38,713 nt of DNA from Mycobacterium sp. (GCF_025965855.1 NZ_JAOPWB010000055.1:1-38713), one strand, 5' to 3'. Numbered from the stretch's first letter, positions 29,751-38,507 are shown. Numbers and translations: made by a program. Notes: generated by a model not told the origin, from the sequence alone.

Positions 29751-32186
29751 TCAGTTCGCGGCATACATCGCCGGCGCGCAGCCGATGACTCCATCGGCTT
29801 CCAGATCCGCGATCTCTGACTCGGTCAGGCCCAGTTCGGCCAGCAGCTCATGATTGTGCTGCCCCAGCAACGGTGCAGGATTCGTGTGGAATCGTCCGGG
29901 CCCGCCGGAGAACCTCACCGGCACGGTGCTGAGATTGGCGCGGCCGTTCACGGGGTGGTCGAGTTCTTCGAAGAAGCCGCGAAACGCCAGCTGATCCAGC
30001 TCCGTTTGGCGATGGGGCTGCATGACCTTGGCCACCGGCACGCCGGCATCCCAGAGCGCCGTGACGACATCGTCCACACTGCGGTGCTCACACCAGGCGG
30101 CCAGCCGCTCATCGATGAGGTCGTGGTGCGCGCGCCGCCCCGCCGCCGTCGACAGCGCGGAATCGGTTGCCCATGAGGGTGATCCGATGGCGTCGCGCAA
30201 GCTCTCCCACTGCGCGTCGGTCGCCACCGCGATGGCCACCCAACTGTCGAGCCGGCCGAATTCGTCGATGTCGGCTGTGCGGTAGAGGTTTTGGGGTGCC
30301 GCCGTTGGTCCGCGGTTGCCGTCGCGCTCTAACAGTGCCCCGTACGCGGAGTACTCGATGACCTGTTCGGCGGAGATGCTCAGTGCGGCATCGACCATCG
30401 CCGCTTCGACGAATACGCCCTGGCCGGTGCGTCGTCGGTGCTCCAGCGCCAGCAACAGCGCGTTGAGCGCATGCACGCCGGCGTTGGGGTCACCGATCGA
30501 GTACGGGTCATAGGGCGTGCGGTCGGGGTAGCCGGTCAGCCAAGTCAATCCGGACGCGGCTTCGATGACATAGGCGAATGCCGGGTTATCGCGCCACGGG
30601 CCGTCGACGCCGAAACCCGGCATCCGCAACATCACCGCGTCGGGCCGAATCGATTGGATCGCGGCGAAATCCAAACCCATCTGGTCCAGCACCCGCGGCG
30701 TGAAGTTTTCCGCGACCACGTCGCATGTCGCGATGAGCCGGCAGAGCAGCTCCCGGCCACGGGGGCTCTGCAGGTCCAGCGTCAGGCCCTTCTTGTCGGT
30801 GTTCAGCGCCGCGAAGATCGGCGACTTCTCCCACCACTGGGACTCGGTGATCGGCACGCCCGCGATCAATCGCGTGCCGTCTGGACGGCGGGTGGATTCC
30901 ACGTGGATGACGTCGGCGCCGAGCATGGCCAGGAAGTGGGTGCAGCTGGGTCCGGCCCAGAACGTCGTCATATCCAACACGCGAAGCCCGGTGAACGGCA
31001 GTCGATCCGCCGGCCCCGAGGTCGTCGGCGCGGGCCGCGGCGTCACACGCGCGGCACGGTAACGCGCGGTGTGCTCACCCAGCCGCGGCGCCGGCTGTGG
31101 ACGCCGCAGCAACGCCGGGCGCATCCGGTACGGATGGCCGGGTTGCACGAATCCGCCGCGCGGATGGCGCACGAAGGAACCGCGCGCCTGAAACTGGTCC
31201 AGCGACGCGATGTTCGCACCGTGGGCAACCGGGCCGTTCGGAATGCGGAATGCCGTGGCGAGTTCACGGATATCGGCGACCGAGTTGCTCGCCATCCAGG
31301 CACCGATTTCCTCCGCGTAGACATTGGCGGACTCGGTGATCGTCAGCGGCGAATCCTCATCAATCCACTCGGGGTGACCCACCATCGCGCACAAATCGAA
31401 CCACTGTTGCGCGGTCCCACACCCGAGGTTCACCAGACCATCTTTCGCTTGAGCCACGCCCGGCACCGTCGGCCGCCGGGCGTCTCGCCAGGGCCGCCCG
31501 AGCATTTCGAAGTAGGTGACGGGATAATAAGTCAGGCACAGGATTTGTGTCTCCAGCATCGACAGGTCCAGAAGTTCCCCGGCCGCACCGCCGATTTGGC
31601 GCCATCGCGACGCCAGGGTCGCAGCGCTCGCATAGGCTCCGGCCAGATACTCGCCGACCTGACCGCCCACAAACACAGGCGGGCGCTCCGGTTCGCCACG
31701 GCCGAGGCCGATGATTCCGCCCGACCACGCCTGCAGCGTGAACTCGGTCGCGGCACGGTCGCGCCAGGGGCCCTCCAATCCGAACGGCGTGATCGAGGTG
31801 ACGGTGAGATGTGAATGACGATGGTGGATTGCACTCGGCGTAAAGGCCAGGTGCTCAGCTACTTTCGAGCCGGCCGACCACACCGCCGCGTCCGCCGATG
31901 ACAGGAGCCGATTGATCAGCTCGAGATCGTCGCCCGCCTCGGGGTCGACAACGACGCTGTGCTTAGAGCCGGCAAGGAAGCTGAACAACGCGCCGTCATC
32001 GGCGGGCTGGATCGCCGTGCCCGACGCTGACCATGAGCGCAGCGGATCGCCTTCTGGCGGCTCGACTTTGACGACCTCGGCGCCGCCGTCGGCCAGCAAC
32101 TTCGTGCAGTAAGCACCCGCAATCCCGGTGGACAGGTCGACCACCGTATAGCCGGCCAGCGGGGATTCGGCCCAGGGTTTCGCCAC
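29751..32186 (-). CDS. Two-domain CaiB/BaiF-type (family III) CoA-transferase
   Basis: This 811-residue protein holds two family III CoA-transferase units in a row, at about 1-380 and 396-811. The second half has the opening FTGLRVLDMTTFWAGPSCTHFLAMLGADVIHVE and SIGDPNAG with the catalytic-type Asp566. The first half has the same opening, but the matching site reads FVGGQVGEY, with Gln176 and Glu179 and no aligned Asp. It may therefore be structural, or use a different residue. The enzyme would move CoA from one acid to another. A GTG start at 32186 follows GGAGGAG. It ends the seven-gene minus operon and is the only CoA-activating candidate in the window. Confidence 0.9.
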   Translation of the reverse strand: MAKPWAESPLAGYTVVDLSTGIAGAYCTKLLADGGAEVVKVEPPEGDPLRSWSASGTAIQPADDGALFSFLAGSKHSVVVDPEAGDDLELINRLLSSADAAVWSAGSKVAEHLAFTPSAIHHRHSHLTVTSITPFGLEGPWRDRAATEFTLQAWSGGIIGLGRGEPERPPVFVGGQVGEYLAGAYASAATLASRWRQIGGAAGELLDLSMLETQILCLTYYPVTYFEMLGRPWRDARRPTVPGVAQAKDGLVNLGCGTAQQWFDLCAMVGHPEWIDEDSPLTITESANVYAEEIGAWMASNSVADIRELATAFRIPNGPVAHGANIASLDQFQARGSFVRHPRGGFVQPGHPYRMRPALLRRPQPAPRLGEHTARYRAARVTPRPAPTTSGPADRLPFTGLRVLDMTTFWAGPSCTHFLAMLGADVIHVESTRRPDGTRLIAGVPITESQWWEKSPIFAALNTDKKGLTLDLQSPRGRELLCRLIATCDVVAENFTPRVLDQMGLDFAAIQSIRPDAVMLRMPGFGVDGPWRDNPAFAYVIEAASGLTWLTGYPDRTPYDPYSIGDPNAGVHALNALLLALEHRRRTGQGVFVEAAMVDAALSISAEQVIEYSAYGALLERDGNRGPTAAPQNLYRTADIDEFGRLDSWVAIAVATDAQWESLRDAIGSPSWATDSALSTAAGRRAHHDLIDERLAAWCEHRSVDDVVTALWDAGVPVAKVMQPHRQTELDQLAFRGFFEELDHPVNGRANLSTVPVRFSGGPGRFHTNPAPLLGQHNHELLAELGLTESEIADLEADGVIGCAPAMYAAN

Positions 32187-32264
32187 TAGTGCTTTCTCCT
32201 CCCCTGGGCGTCCTTCTTGTATAGGATGACCTTCTTCACCGGGCCATCTGGTTCGGAAGACACG

Positions 32265-33380
32265 TTATCCCCGCCAATGTGGGCTAGAAGTCAGCACTTC
32301 GGGGCCGTCGGCGTTGATCAACACAGCCTCTCGCCCGAAGACCGCACCGACGCCCTGCTCCCAGACGTAGCCCGTCACGGCCAGAACCATTCCCGGCTCC
32401 AGTCGTTCGCCGGCCGCGCTTTGGGGCAGGTGCTGGGAGACGACGGGCGGGTCAAAGCCCATGCCCAGGCCCCGGGCCACCGGCATCGGCGGCTCGGGTT
32501 CCCCCGCGGCCCGATAGGCGGACAGGAGGACGTCGGCCGCGGCGCCCGGTTGGGATGCCCCTAATAGCGCGGCCCACAAGCGATCCCACCGCCGGTAGAG
32601 GGAGGTGGCGCTGACGCTGCCCACGGGCCAGGTCCGTCCCACCTCGCCGACGTAGCCACCCGCCACGACGCCAGCGGAGAAGGCCACCAGGTCACCCTCA
32701 TTAACGCGACCGTCGCCGTCGACTCGCCGCCACGGGTGTTCACGCGAAGTGACCCACGCGACGTCCTGATTCGACGGGGTGCTCACGCCGCCGGCCGCCA
32801 CCGCCTCCAGCAGCATACCGGCCAGCGTTTGTTCACCCACCCCGGGCCGCAGCCCGGACACCGCCGCCCCCAGACCGGACTCGGCCACCGCAATCGCGTT
32901 CCGCAACGCGGCCACCTCCTCGGAGGTCTTGATGCGGCGGGCGGCACGCATGGCGAGTTCTCCGTCGACCAACTCGGCATGCGGAAAAGCGGTCGGCAGC
33001 AGTTGCGCGAAAACCGGTGACAGCGCATCGGTTCCGACGCGCCGCGCCGCGGCCGCGCCCTCGATGCGCTGCAGCGCAGCCACGGTGTTCATCGGATTCC
33101 ACGTGATGCCGTACAGGTTCTCGTGGGGAATGTCGTCGGGGACACCTTCGTCCCAAGTGCTGAGGAGGTGGATGGCGCCGGTCGCGCGAACCAGAACGCA
33201 GGTCGGGCCGAATGGCCGCGTTCCGGCCACCCACAGCTGCGGTGCTCCGGTGACATAGCGGACGTTCGCCTGGCGACCGAGGACCAGGATGTCGAGATCG
33301 TGCGCCGCCATCTGCTCCAGCGCCCGCTGCCGGCGCCCCGACCGCAGCGTGCGGTCGTCAGGGCAGACTTCAACTGACAT
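32265..33380 (-). CDS. M24 (Xaa-Pro peptidase) family homologue with lost metal ligands
   Basis: The fold of 371 residues is M24, but four of five metal ligands are replaced. Counting from the ATG at 33380: Ser235 (AFSAG) instead of Asp, Glu246 (YVGEVGRTW) instead of Asp, Arg303 (ARGLGMG) instead of His and Thr336 (VTGY) instead of Glu; only Glu351 (REAVL) remains. It is therefore unlikely to be a dinuclear metallopeptidase. An upstream ATG at 33398 is also possible. It overlaps by 11 bases the 3' end of a second, intact M24 gene, so the two are made together. A regulatory or structural partner of the intact copy is the simplest idea. Confidence 0.85.
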   Translation of the reverse strand: MSVEVCPDDRTLRSGRRQRALEQMAAHDLDILVLGRQANVRYVTGAPQLWVAGTRPFGPTCVLVRATGAIHLLSTWDEGVPDDIPHENLYGITWNPMNTVAALQRIEGAAAARRVGTDALSPVFAQLLPTAFPHAELVDGELAMRAARRIKTSEEVAALRNAIAVAESGLGAAVSGLRPGVGEQTLAGMLLEAVAAGGVSTPSNQDVAWVTSREHPWRRVDGDGRVNEGDLVAFSAGVVAGGYVGEVGRTWPVGSVSATSLYRRWDRLWAALLGASQPGAAADVLLSAYRAAGEPEPPMPVARGLGMGFDPPVVSQHLPQSAAGERLEPGMVLAVTGYVWEQGVGAVFGREAVLINADGPEVLTSSPHWRG

Positions 33381-34611
33381 TGGAGCCATAGGGGTCATAG
33401 GGGTAGTCGGTCAATCGGGTCGAGCCCTCCTCGGTGATCACCAAGACTTCCTCGCTGCGGTAGCCGCCGGTGCCGTCCTCCCAGACCACCGGCTCGAGCA
33501 CCAACACCATGCCGTGCTGCAGGACGAAGTTGTCGTCGAACTCGGAGCCGAGATCGGTTCCGATCATGGGCATTTCGGCGGCGTTAACGCCGATGCCGTG
33601 CCCGAGGTAGAAATGCGGCAGCCAGGGCCGGCTACCGCCGTTGGCCGCGGTGGCGGCCCTGGCGAGATCCCCGGCGGTGGCGCCGGCGCGGGCCACGCCC
33701 AGCACGGCGGTCATGATTTCGAACCATTTGTCGAACTGCGCCTGCTGACGCGGCGTCGGGTCCCGCCCGACGATCCAGGTGCGCCCGAAGTCCGAGCAGT
33801 AGCCGTTATAGGTGATGCTGACGTCGGTCCAAAGGACGTCGCCTTCGGCCAGTTCACGCTCGGTGCTCAGCAGCGGCAGCGCCAGGTCTCCGTGCGTCGT
33901 CCACACGCCCTCCGCCTTGCTGTGCGGCATCACCTGCCAGATCGGTTCGAGCATGCTGGCGGTGGCACCCAGATCGAAGGCCTGTCGCAAGAACCTTGCG
34001 GATAGGTCGATCTGGCGGATGCCGGGGGCCAAGGCCTTGTGGACTTCGACCATCGCCTCGTCGGTGATCCGAATGGCGGTACGCATGCAGGCCAATTCGT
34101 CCTGGGTTTTGATCACCTTGGCGGCGCTGACAACAGCCGCGGCGTCCACGGGCGCGCCGTTGGGAAACAACAGATTCGCGGCGCGAGACATGGCACCGGT
34201 GCACTCGTCGACCGCGATCACCGCCCCGGCCGGAATCAGATCGGAGACCACCCGCGCGAAATGCAGTACCCCTTCGTCGAATTCGAGGAAGACGGGTCCG
34301 TGCAGATGATCGGCGGGCACGCCGGATTCCTGCGAAGCGCCCTCGCGGAACGGCAGGAACAGGTGCGGTGACTCATCGTCGGCGACAACCACCGCCACCG
34401 GCCGTTCGACGTAGGAAAGGCCCGCGTCGCCCAGCGGCCAGCTGGTCCCGGTGGCGTAGACCACCGCGTTGTTGCCCAGCAGGATCATCGCGTCAATGCT
34501 GCGTTCGGCCATCGCCGAGCGCAGGCGCGCCCCCGTCTCACGGCGCATGCGAACCAGGTCGGGTATTTCGGGAATCACCAGCCCGCCGTCAGCTTGCGCA
34601 ATCGATGTCAT
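33370..34611 (-). CDS. M24 family metallopeptidase-like enzyme with intact metal site
   Basis: The protein of 413 residues has an N-terminal creatinase-like domain and a pita-bread catalytic domain with all five ligands: Asp263 (WTDVS), Asp274 (CSDFGRTW), His338 (GHGIGVN), Glu373 (VLEPV) and Glu387 (YRSEEVLV). M24 members cleave Xaa-Pro bonds or C-N bonds, for example creatinase. In a catabolic operon a non-peptide amide or C-N substrate is more likely than a peptide, but that is inference. It sits 10 bp after the amidohydrolase gene and overlaps the degenerate M24 gene that follows. The two are only distantly similar. Confidence 0.92.
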   Translation of the reverse strand: MTSIAQADGGLVIPEIPDLVRMRRETGARLRSAMAERSIDAMILLGNNAVVYATGTSWPLGDAGLSYVERPVAVVVADDESPHLFLPFREGASQESGVPADHLHGPVFLEFDEGVLHFARVVSDLIPAGAVIAVDECTGAMSRAANLLFPNGAPVDAAAVVSAAKVIKTQDELACMRTAIRITDEAMVEVHKALAPGIRQIDLSARFLRQAFDLGATASMLEPIWQVMPHSKAEGVWTTHGDLALPLLSTERELAEGDVLWTDVSITYNGYCSDFGRTWIVGRDPTPRQQAQFDKWFEIMTAVLGVARAGATAGDLARAATAANGGSRPWLPHFYLGHGIGVNAAEMPMIGTDLGSEFDDNFVLQHGMVLVLEPVVWEDGTGGYRSEEVLVITEEGSTRLTDYPYDPYGSNVS

Positions 34612-34621
34612 CGTGCGACCA

Positions 34622-35794
34622 CTACAGCCCCAGGAACTTGGTGACGTTGCCGCTGACGATGCGTGCCGCGTCCTTCGGTCCGACCGCGTCGACGACCGCG
34701 GCCAGCGATTTCTCCGAGTAGCCGTATGTGCTTTCGTTGTGCGGGTAGTCGCTGGACCACATCACCTTGTCGATCCCGATCTTGTCGATCAGCTCCAGTC
34801 CCAGGGGATCGACCATGAACGATGCGCTCATGTGGTTGTCCCAGTAGTAGCGCACGTCGTGATCCAGCGGCCGGTTGAACATGTGCTGATAGGAGGCCAC
34901 CAAATGCTCGGCGTCCTGCAGCGCCCAGGGAACCCAGGAGATCCCGCCCTCGAACCAACCGATCCGCAAGGTGGGATGCTGGTCGAGGATACCGCCAAAG
35001 ATATACTTGGAGAACGTCTCCCGAAATCCGTCGATGTTGATCATCATCCCGACGACGACGCTGTTGAACTCGCACGGGCTCTTTGGTGGGGTCTCCCCGA
35101 TGTGGTGGGAGAGCGGAAGACCGGCGGCCTCGATCTCATCCCACACGGGCCTCATGGAGGTGCTCGAGTAGTCGATGGGGTTGCCGTCGTCGTCCTTGCC
35201 GGGATTCAGCGGCATCAGGAAGGTCTTGAGCCCCAATGATTTCAGCTCGTCCAGGGTCTTCCTCGTGCCTTGCGGATCCCACCAGTTGATCAGTCCGGCC
35301 CCGTAGAAGTGGCCGTCCGAGCGTTCCTGGAGCTCCGCGAGGTACTCGTTGTAGATGCGGAATGCCAGTTCGCGAAGTTTCTTGTCCGGGTAGTGGAAAA
35401 GCGCCAGCACCGCGTTGGGGAAGGCCAGTTCCTTCTCGACGCCGTCGTCGTGCAGCTCCTGGATGCGCGCCTCGATGTTGGTGCTGGCGGCCCCGGGCAG
35501 GTCGTCGTATTGCATCAGCACCGCGCTGAAGTCACCCGGCAGGAACGACTGCCCCTTACGCCCGACCTGATACGCGCCATCCTCGTACCAGATCCGCGGC
35601 GCCTTTTCCTTGAGCTCGTCCGGGAAGCGCTCGTAGAAGATGTCCGCGGCCAGGGAGATGTGGTTATCGGCCGAGAAAACCACGGTCCCCTCCGGCAGGC
35701 CCACATTGCTGCCGGTGGCGTGCCCGCGGCGATCCTTCGGTGCGCCAAAGCCTCCCTGCGGGTAGAGCGAAACGGTGCTTGTTTGAGTCGTCAT
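34622..35794 (-). CDS. Amidohydrolase-2 family metal-dependent hydrolase
   Basis: The product of 390 residues has the N-terminal FSADNHISLAADIFYERFP with an Asp-x-His metal motif, AGLPLSHHIGETPPKSP with a metal His pair in the middle, and VMWSSDYPHNESTYGYS with the catalytic Asp. This is a third amidohydrolase-2 enzyme, with decarboxylase or hydrolase roles on ring acids in the wider family. The ATG at 35794 is preferred over the one three bases earlier because GGAGGG then sits at the usual distance. It belongs to the operon led by the TetR gene at 37954, between P450 and M24 genes. Confidence 0.9.
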   Translation of the reverse strand: MTTQTSTVSLYPQGGFGAPKDRRGHATGSNVGLPEGTVVFSADNHISLAADIFYERFPDELKEKAPRIWYEDGAYQVGRKGQSFLPGDFSAVLMQYDDLPGAASTNIEARIQELHDDGVEKELAFPNAVLALFHYPDKKLRELAFRIYNEYLAELQERSDGHFYGAGLINWWDPQGTRKTLDELKSLGLKTFLMPLNPGKDDDGNPIDYSSTSMRPVWDEIEAAGLPLSHHIGETPPKSPCEFNSVVVGMMINIDGFRETFSKYIFGGILDQHPTLRIGWFEGGISWVPWALQDAEHLVASYQHMFNRPLDHDVRYYWDNHMSASFMVDPLGLELIDKIGIDKVMWSSDYPHNESTYGYSEKSLAAVVDAVGPKDAARIVSGNVTKFLGL

Positions 35795-35843
35795 CATTGA
35801 CCCTCCATCCGGGATCGGCTTTTTTGAGAGTAATCACGTTGGG

Positions 35844-37082
35844 TCACCAGGTCACCGGCAGTTCGTACACGCCGTAGGCCAGCCGGTCATGTTTGAACGG
35901 CACCTCCTCGAACGGGATGGCCAACGCCAGCGTCGGGATGCGCCGGAACAGCGTGCGGTAGACGATTTGCAGCTCCGCGCGAGCGAGCTGCTGGCCCACG
36001 CACTGGTGCCGCCCGTAACCGAATGCGACGTTGCGATCCGCCCCCGACCGGTGCAGGTACAGCCGATCCGGCTCGGTGAAGACTCGTGCATCCCAATTCG
36101 CGGGGGCCAGGTCGATGATGATGCCTTCGCCGGCACGGACGACCTCGCCCGCGATGGAGATGTCTTCCAGCGCCACGCGGCGCTGGCCGTTCTGGATGAT
36201 GCTGAGGTAGCGGAGCAGCTCCTCGACGGCGTTGGCGACGATCTTGGGATCTTCGGCATCGCGGATCACCGCCAACTGATCGGGATTTTCCAGCAGCGCA
36301 AGCACTCCCAGCCCGATCATGTTCGAGGTGGTCTCGTGCCCGGCGATCAGCAGCCCGGTGCCCAACTGCGCGGCCTCCTTGACGCTGAGTTCCCCCGCGT
36401 TGACCCGCTCGGCCAGGTCGGATACCGCGTCCTCCGCCGGGTTTTCCATCTTGGCCTCGACCAGCTGGGCGAGGTACTTGTTGAGGTTCATCGCGCCCTT
36501 GACGGTGTCCTCCCCCGTCGCATAGCGCGCGAGCCCGACGTTGGCGTGGTGCTGGAACATGTCGGCGTCCTCGTACGGCACCCCCAGCAGCTGACTGATC
36601 ACCAGCGACGGGACCGGCAGGGCCAGCGCGGTGACGACATCGGCGGGCTGCGGTCCGGCGAGCATCGCGTCGATGTGATCATCGGTGATCTGCTGGATGG
36701 ACGACCGCAGCCCTTCGACTCGCTTGAAGGTGAAGGGCTTCGACAGCATCCGCCTGAATCGGGTGTGCTCCTCGCCGTCGGCGGTGAAGACCGATCGCGG
36801 GCGCTTGTGCACGGTGGACAACATGCCCGCGTTCCAGTGCGGGAACCCCGGCGTGCGGTCGTCGACGCTGACACGGGAATCGGAGAACAGCTCCCGCACC
36901 AGCTCGTAGCCCGTGACGAGCCACGGTGTGCTGCCGTCCCAGATCCGAACTCTGGACAGCGGCTTGGCTTCAGCGAGCGCCATGACGTCCGGCGGCGGAG
37001 CGAACGGGCAGCTCGCCTGCCTGGCCATCGGATACTCCGGAATTTCGGCCTCGGTGGTGGTGCGCGTCAGTGTTTCCGACAT
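35844..37082 (-). CDS. Cytochrome P450, CYP105-like (fourth of four)
   Basis: This 412-residue P450 has I-helix AGHET (247-251), E288-x-x-R291 and heme loop FGYGRHQCVGQQLAR with axial Cys361. Its features (CPFAPPP start, FSDSRVSVDDRTPGFP, FTADGEEHTRFRRML) resemble the CYP105/CYP107 group, known for broad substrate range. It differs clearly from the other three P450s. The ATG at 37082 lies 1 bp after the stop of its ferredoxin gene, so the ferredoxin is a very likely partner. It is third in an operon controlled by a TetR protein, so expression should be inducible. Confidence 0.95.
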   Translation of the reverse strand: MSETLTRTTTEAEIPEYPMARQASCPFAPPPDVMALAEAKPLSRVRIWDGSTPWLVTGYELVRELFSDSRVSVDDRTPGFPHWNAGMLSTVHKRPRSVFTADGEEHTRFRRMLSKPFTFKRVEGLRSSIQQITDDHIDAMLAGPQPADVVTALALPVPSLVISQLLGVPYEDADMFQHHANVGLARYATGEDTVKGAMNLNKYLAQLVEAKMENPAEDAVSDLAERVNAGELSVKEAAQLGTGLLIAGHETTSNMIGLGVLALLENPDQLAVIRDAEDPKIVANAVEELLRYLSIIQNGQRRVALEDISIAGEVVRAGEGIIIDLAPANWDARVFTEPDRLYLHRSGADRNVAFGYGRHQCVGQQLARAELQIVYRTLFRRIPTLALAIPFEEVPFKHDRLAYGVYELPVTW

Positions 37083-37083
37083 C

Positions 37084-37278
37084 TCATTCCTCGATGTGAA
37101 TGGCCAGTGCGGGACACGCCGCCGCGGCGCGGCGCGCGCCCTCGGCCTGCTCGGCCGAGGGATTCGGATTGAGCAGGACGACCACGCCGTCGTCGTCGCG
37201 TTGGTCGAAGACTTCGGCCGCGTTCATGACGCAGTTCCCCGACGACGCGCAAATGTTTTGGTCGACAGTCACTTTCAT
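37084..37278 (-). CDS. 3Fe-4S-type ferredoxin with Ser at the variable position
   Basis: The 64-residue ferredoxin has C10-A-S-S13-G-N-C16 and C55-P56. Ser13 replaces the fourth cluster Cys. The VFDQRDDDGVVVLLNP segment is typical of the ferredoxins paired with CYP105-type P450s. The P450 gene starts 1 bp after it, and the TetR gene ends 10 bp before it, so all three are in one transcription unit. As with the other ferredoxins, no dedicated reductase is adjacent. Confidence 0.93.
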   Translation of the reverse strand: MKVTVDQNICASSGNCVMNAAEVFDQRDDDGVVVLLNPNPSAEQAEGARRAAAACPALAIHIEE

Positions 37279-37288
37279 CAGCAGATAC

Positions 37289-37954
37289 TCACTCGTCCGG
37301 CGTCACGGGCGCCAGCCACAGGCCCACGATGGCATCGATAAGGCCGGAAGCGGCCGCCCGCCAAGACGATTGGTGCATCGATGATCCCGCCGCCAGCGCA
37401 CGCTCGCGGTCGGCGCAGGTGTGCATCAACAGGTTGCGGGCCATGACATTGCGTTCGAAACGCACCTCGGCCGGCAGGTTGGGCAGGCAACCATTGATGC
37501 CTTCGACGACCCGAACCAGCGACGGGGAGCTGAGTGCGCCCTTGACGATGATGTTGTAGTAGGCCGGATCGGTCATCGCCTGCGCCGCGAAGCGCGCATA
37601 CCAGGTGGGGTTCCCGAGCTCTGCCAGGTGGTCGGTGAGGGGGCGCACCAAGCAGGCAACCCAGTCCCGCATCTCGGCGGAGCCACGCGACTCCTGCAGC
37701 TCGGCCACCATCTGTTCGCGCAGCTGCTCGACGGGCCCGCGGTGTTTCTGCTCGATGGCGCGCACCAGGTCGGCCTTGGTACCGAAGTGGTAGCCCACCG
37801 CGGCGTTGTTGCCCTGACCGGCGGCCTCGCTGACCTGGCGGTTCGACACCGCGAACATGCCGTGCTCGGCGTACAGACGCTCGGCCGCCACCAGGATCGC
37901 CTCCTGGGTGGAGCTGGCCCGTTCGGTGCGAACCGCCCTGCTTGCCGTAGTCAT
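37289..37954 (-). CDS. TetR-family transcriptional regulator leading the P450 operon
   Basis: The product of 221 residues has a helix-turn-helix at about 36-57 (VSNRQVSEAAGQGNNAAVGYHFGTKADLVRAI), a TetR-type DNA-binding domain, and a large helical ligand domain. The ATG at 37954 is used; a TTG at 37966 is less likely. Upstream, at 37981-38004, is a 24-bp near-perfect palindrome, most simply its own operator. It is the first gene of the operon it would control (ferredoxin, P450, amidohydrolase, two M24 proteins, CoA-transferase). The palindrome differs from the GAGAAT sites, so this operon is under separate control from the rest of the island. Confidence 0.93.
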   Translation of the reverse strand: MTTASRAVRTERASSTQEAILVAAERLYAEHGMFAVSNRQVSEAAGQGNNAAVGYHFGTKADLVRAIEQKHRGPVEQLREQMVAELQESRGSAEMRDWVACLVRPLTDHLAELGNPTWYARFAAQAMTDPAYYNIIVKGALSSPSLVRVVEGINGCLPNLPAEVRFERNVMARNLLMHTCADRERALAAGSSMHQSSWRAAASGLIDAIVGLWLAPVTPDE

Positions 37955-37980
37955 CCTGCTAGTCAACCGCGCGCACCGCT

Positions 37981-38004
37981 ATTAAGTCAAGCGCTTGATT
38001 TAAT
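37981..38004. promoter_or_regulatory. Palindromic operator of the TetR-P450 operon
   Basis: The 24-bp element has a perfect 12-bp core, TCAAGCGCTTGA (37987-37998), and outer ATTAA/TTAAT arms; one symmetric pair (positions 6 and 19) is mismatched. It begins 26 bp upstream of the TetR ATG on the minus strand, a usual position for autorepression. The AT-rich arms may also hold the -10 region (TAATAG on the minus strand). Confidence 0.7.
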
Positions 38005-38158
38005 CTCGCCAGATGGCCACGCAGCTTGTTCGGCGCCGTGGATTTCCCTGTTTGTTGTCCGATCCGGGAAAGGTGAAGTAAACCCCAGAAAGTCACCCGG
38101 CCAGCCGAACGCCGCCTTAAGACTGGTGGCCACAACGGTTGGCGCAGAGGGGCGCCGT

Positions 38159-38476
38159 CTAGTCCGGTGCCGCATCCGGGCATAGGTCGGATATGGCAAA
38201 GCCCACCGCGGCTTCGGCCTGTTGGCGGGTAAGTTCCCGACCGCCACCGGTACGGGAGTTGGTGATTACCATTTCGGTGATCTGGCCCGGCGCTTCGCCG
38301 CCGTAGAGCCGCCAGCAGATAACGTTGCCGAACCCCTGTCGGTTGCTCCAGGCGTGGTTGGTGCCGCGGATGATGACGGTGTCGCCGGGCCGCATGAGTG
38401 TTTCATCGGTGTCGGTGACCAGGTAGATTTCGCCGCGCACGCAGGTGAGGCAGTCCAGGGTGTCGGTGCGGTGCAT
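38159..38476 (-). pseudogene. Cupin-domain protein, N-terminally truncated
   Basis: The 105 visible residues start at MHRTDTLDCLTCVRGEIYLVTD, which in related cupins lies in the middle of the protein, followed by MRPGDTVIIRGTNHAWSNRQG and a C-terminal TRQQAEAAVGF. About 60 N-terminal residues that normally precede this point are missing: in this frame only 15 more codons are open before a stop at 38522. Upstream is a TetR-type promoter region, not more of the gene. The remnant may still fold as a partial cupin, or be dead. The cupin family includes many small-molecule-binding proteins, often next to regulators, so a former sensor or accessory is possible. Confidence 0.6.
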
Positions 38477-38507
38477 ACCCTCGCTGTGACACCTTCGCCT
38501 TCTAAAC

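Noticed and set aside
37959..38247. Small frames on both strands between the TetR gene at 37954 and the cupin remnant.
   Set aside because: No ribosome site or recognisable motif; the region holds the palindromic operator and otherwise looks non-coding.
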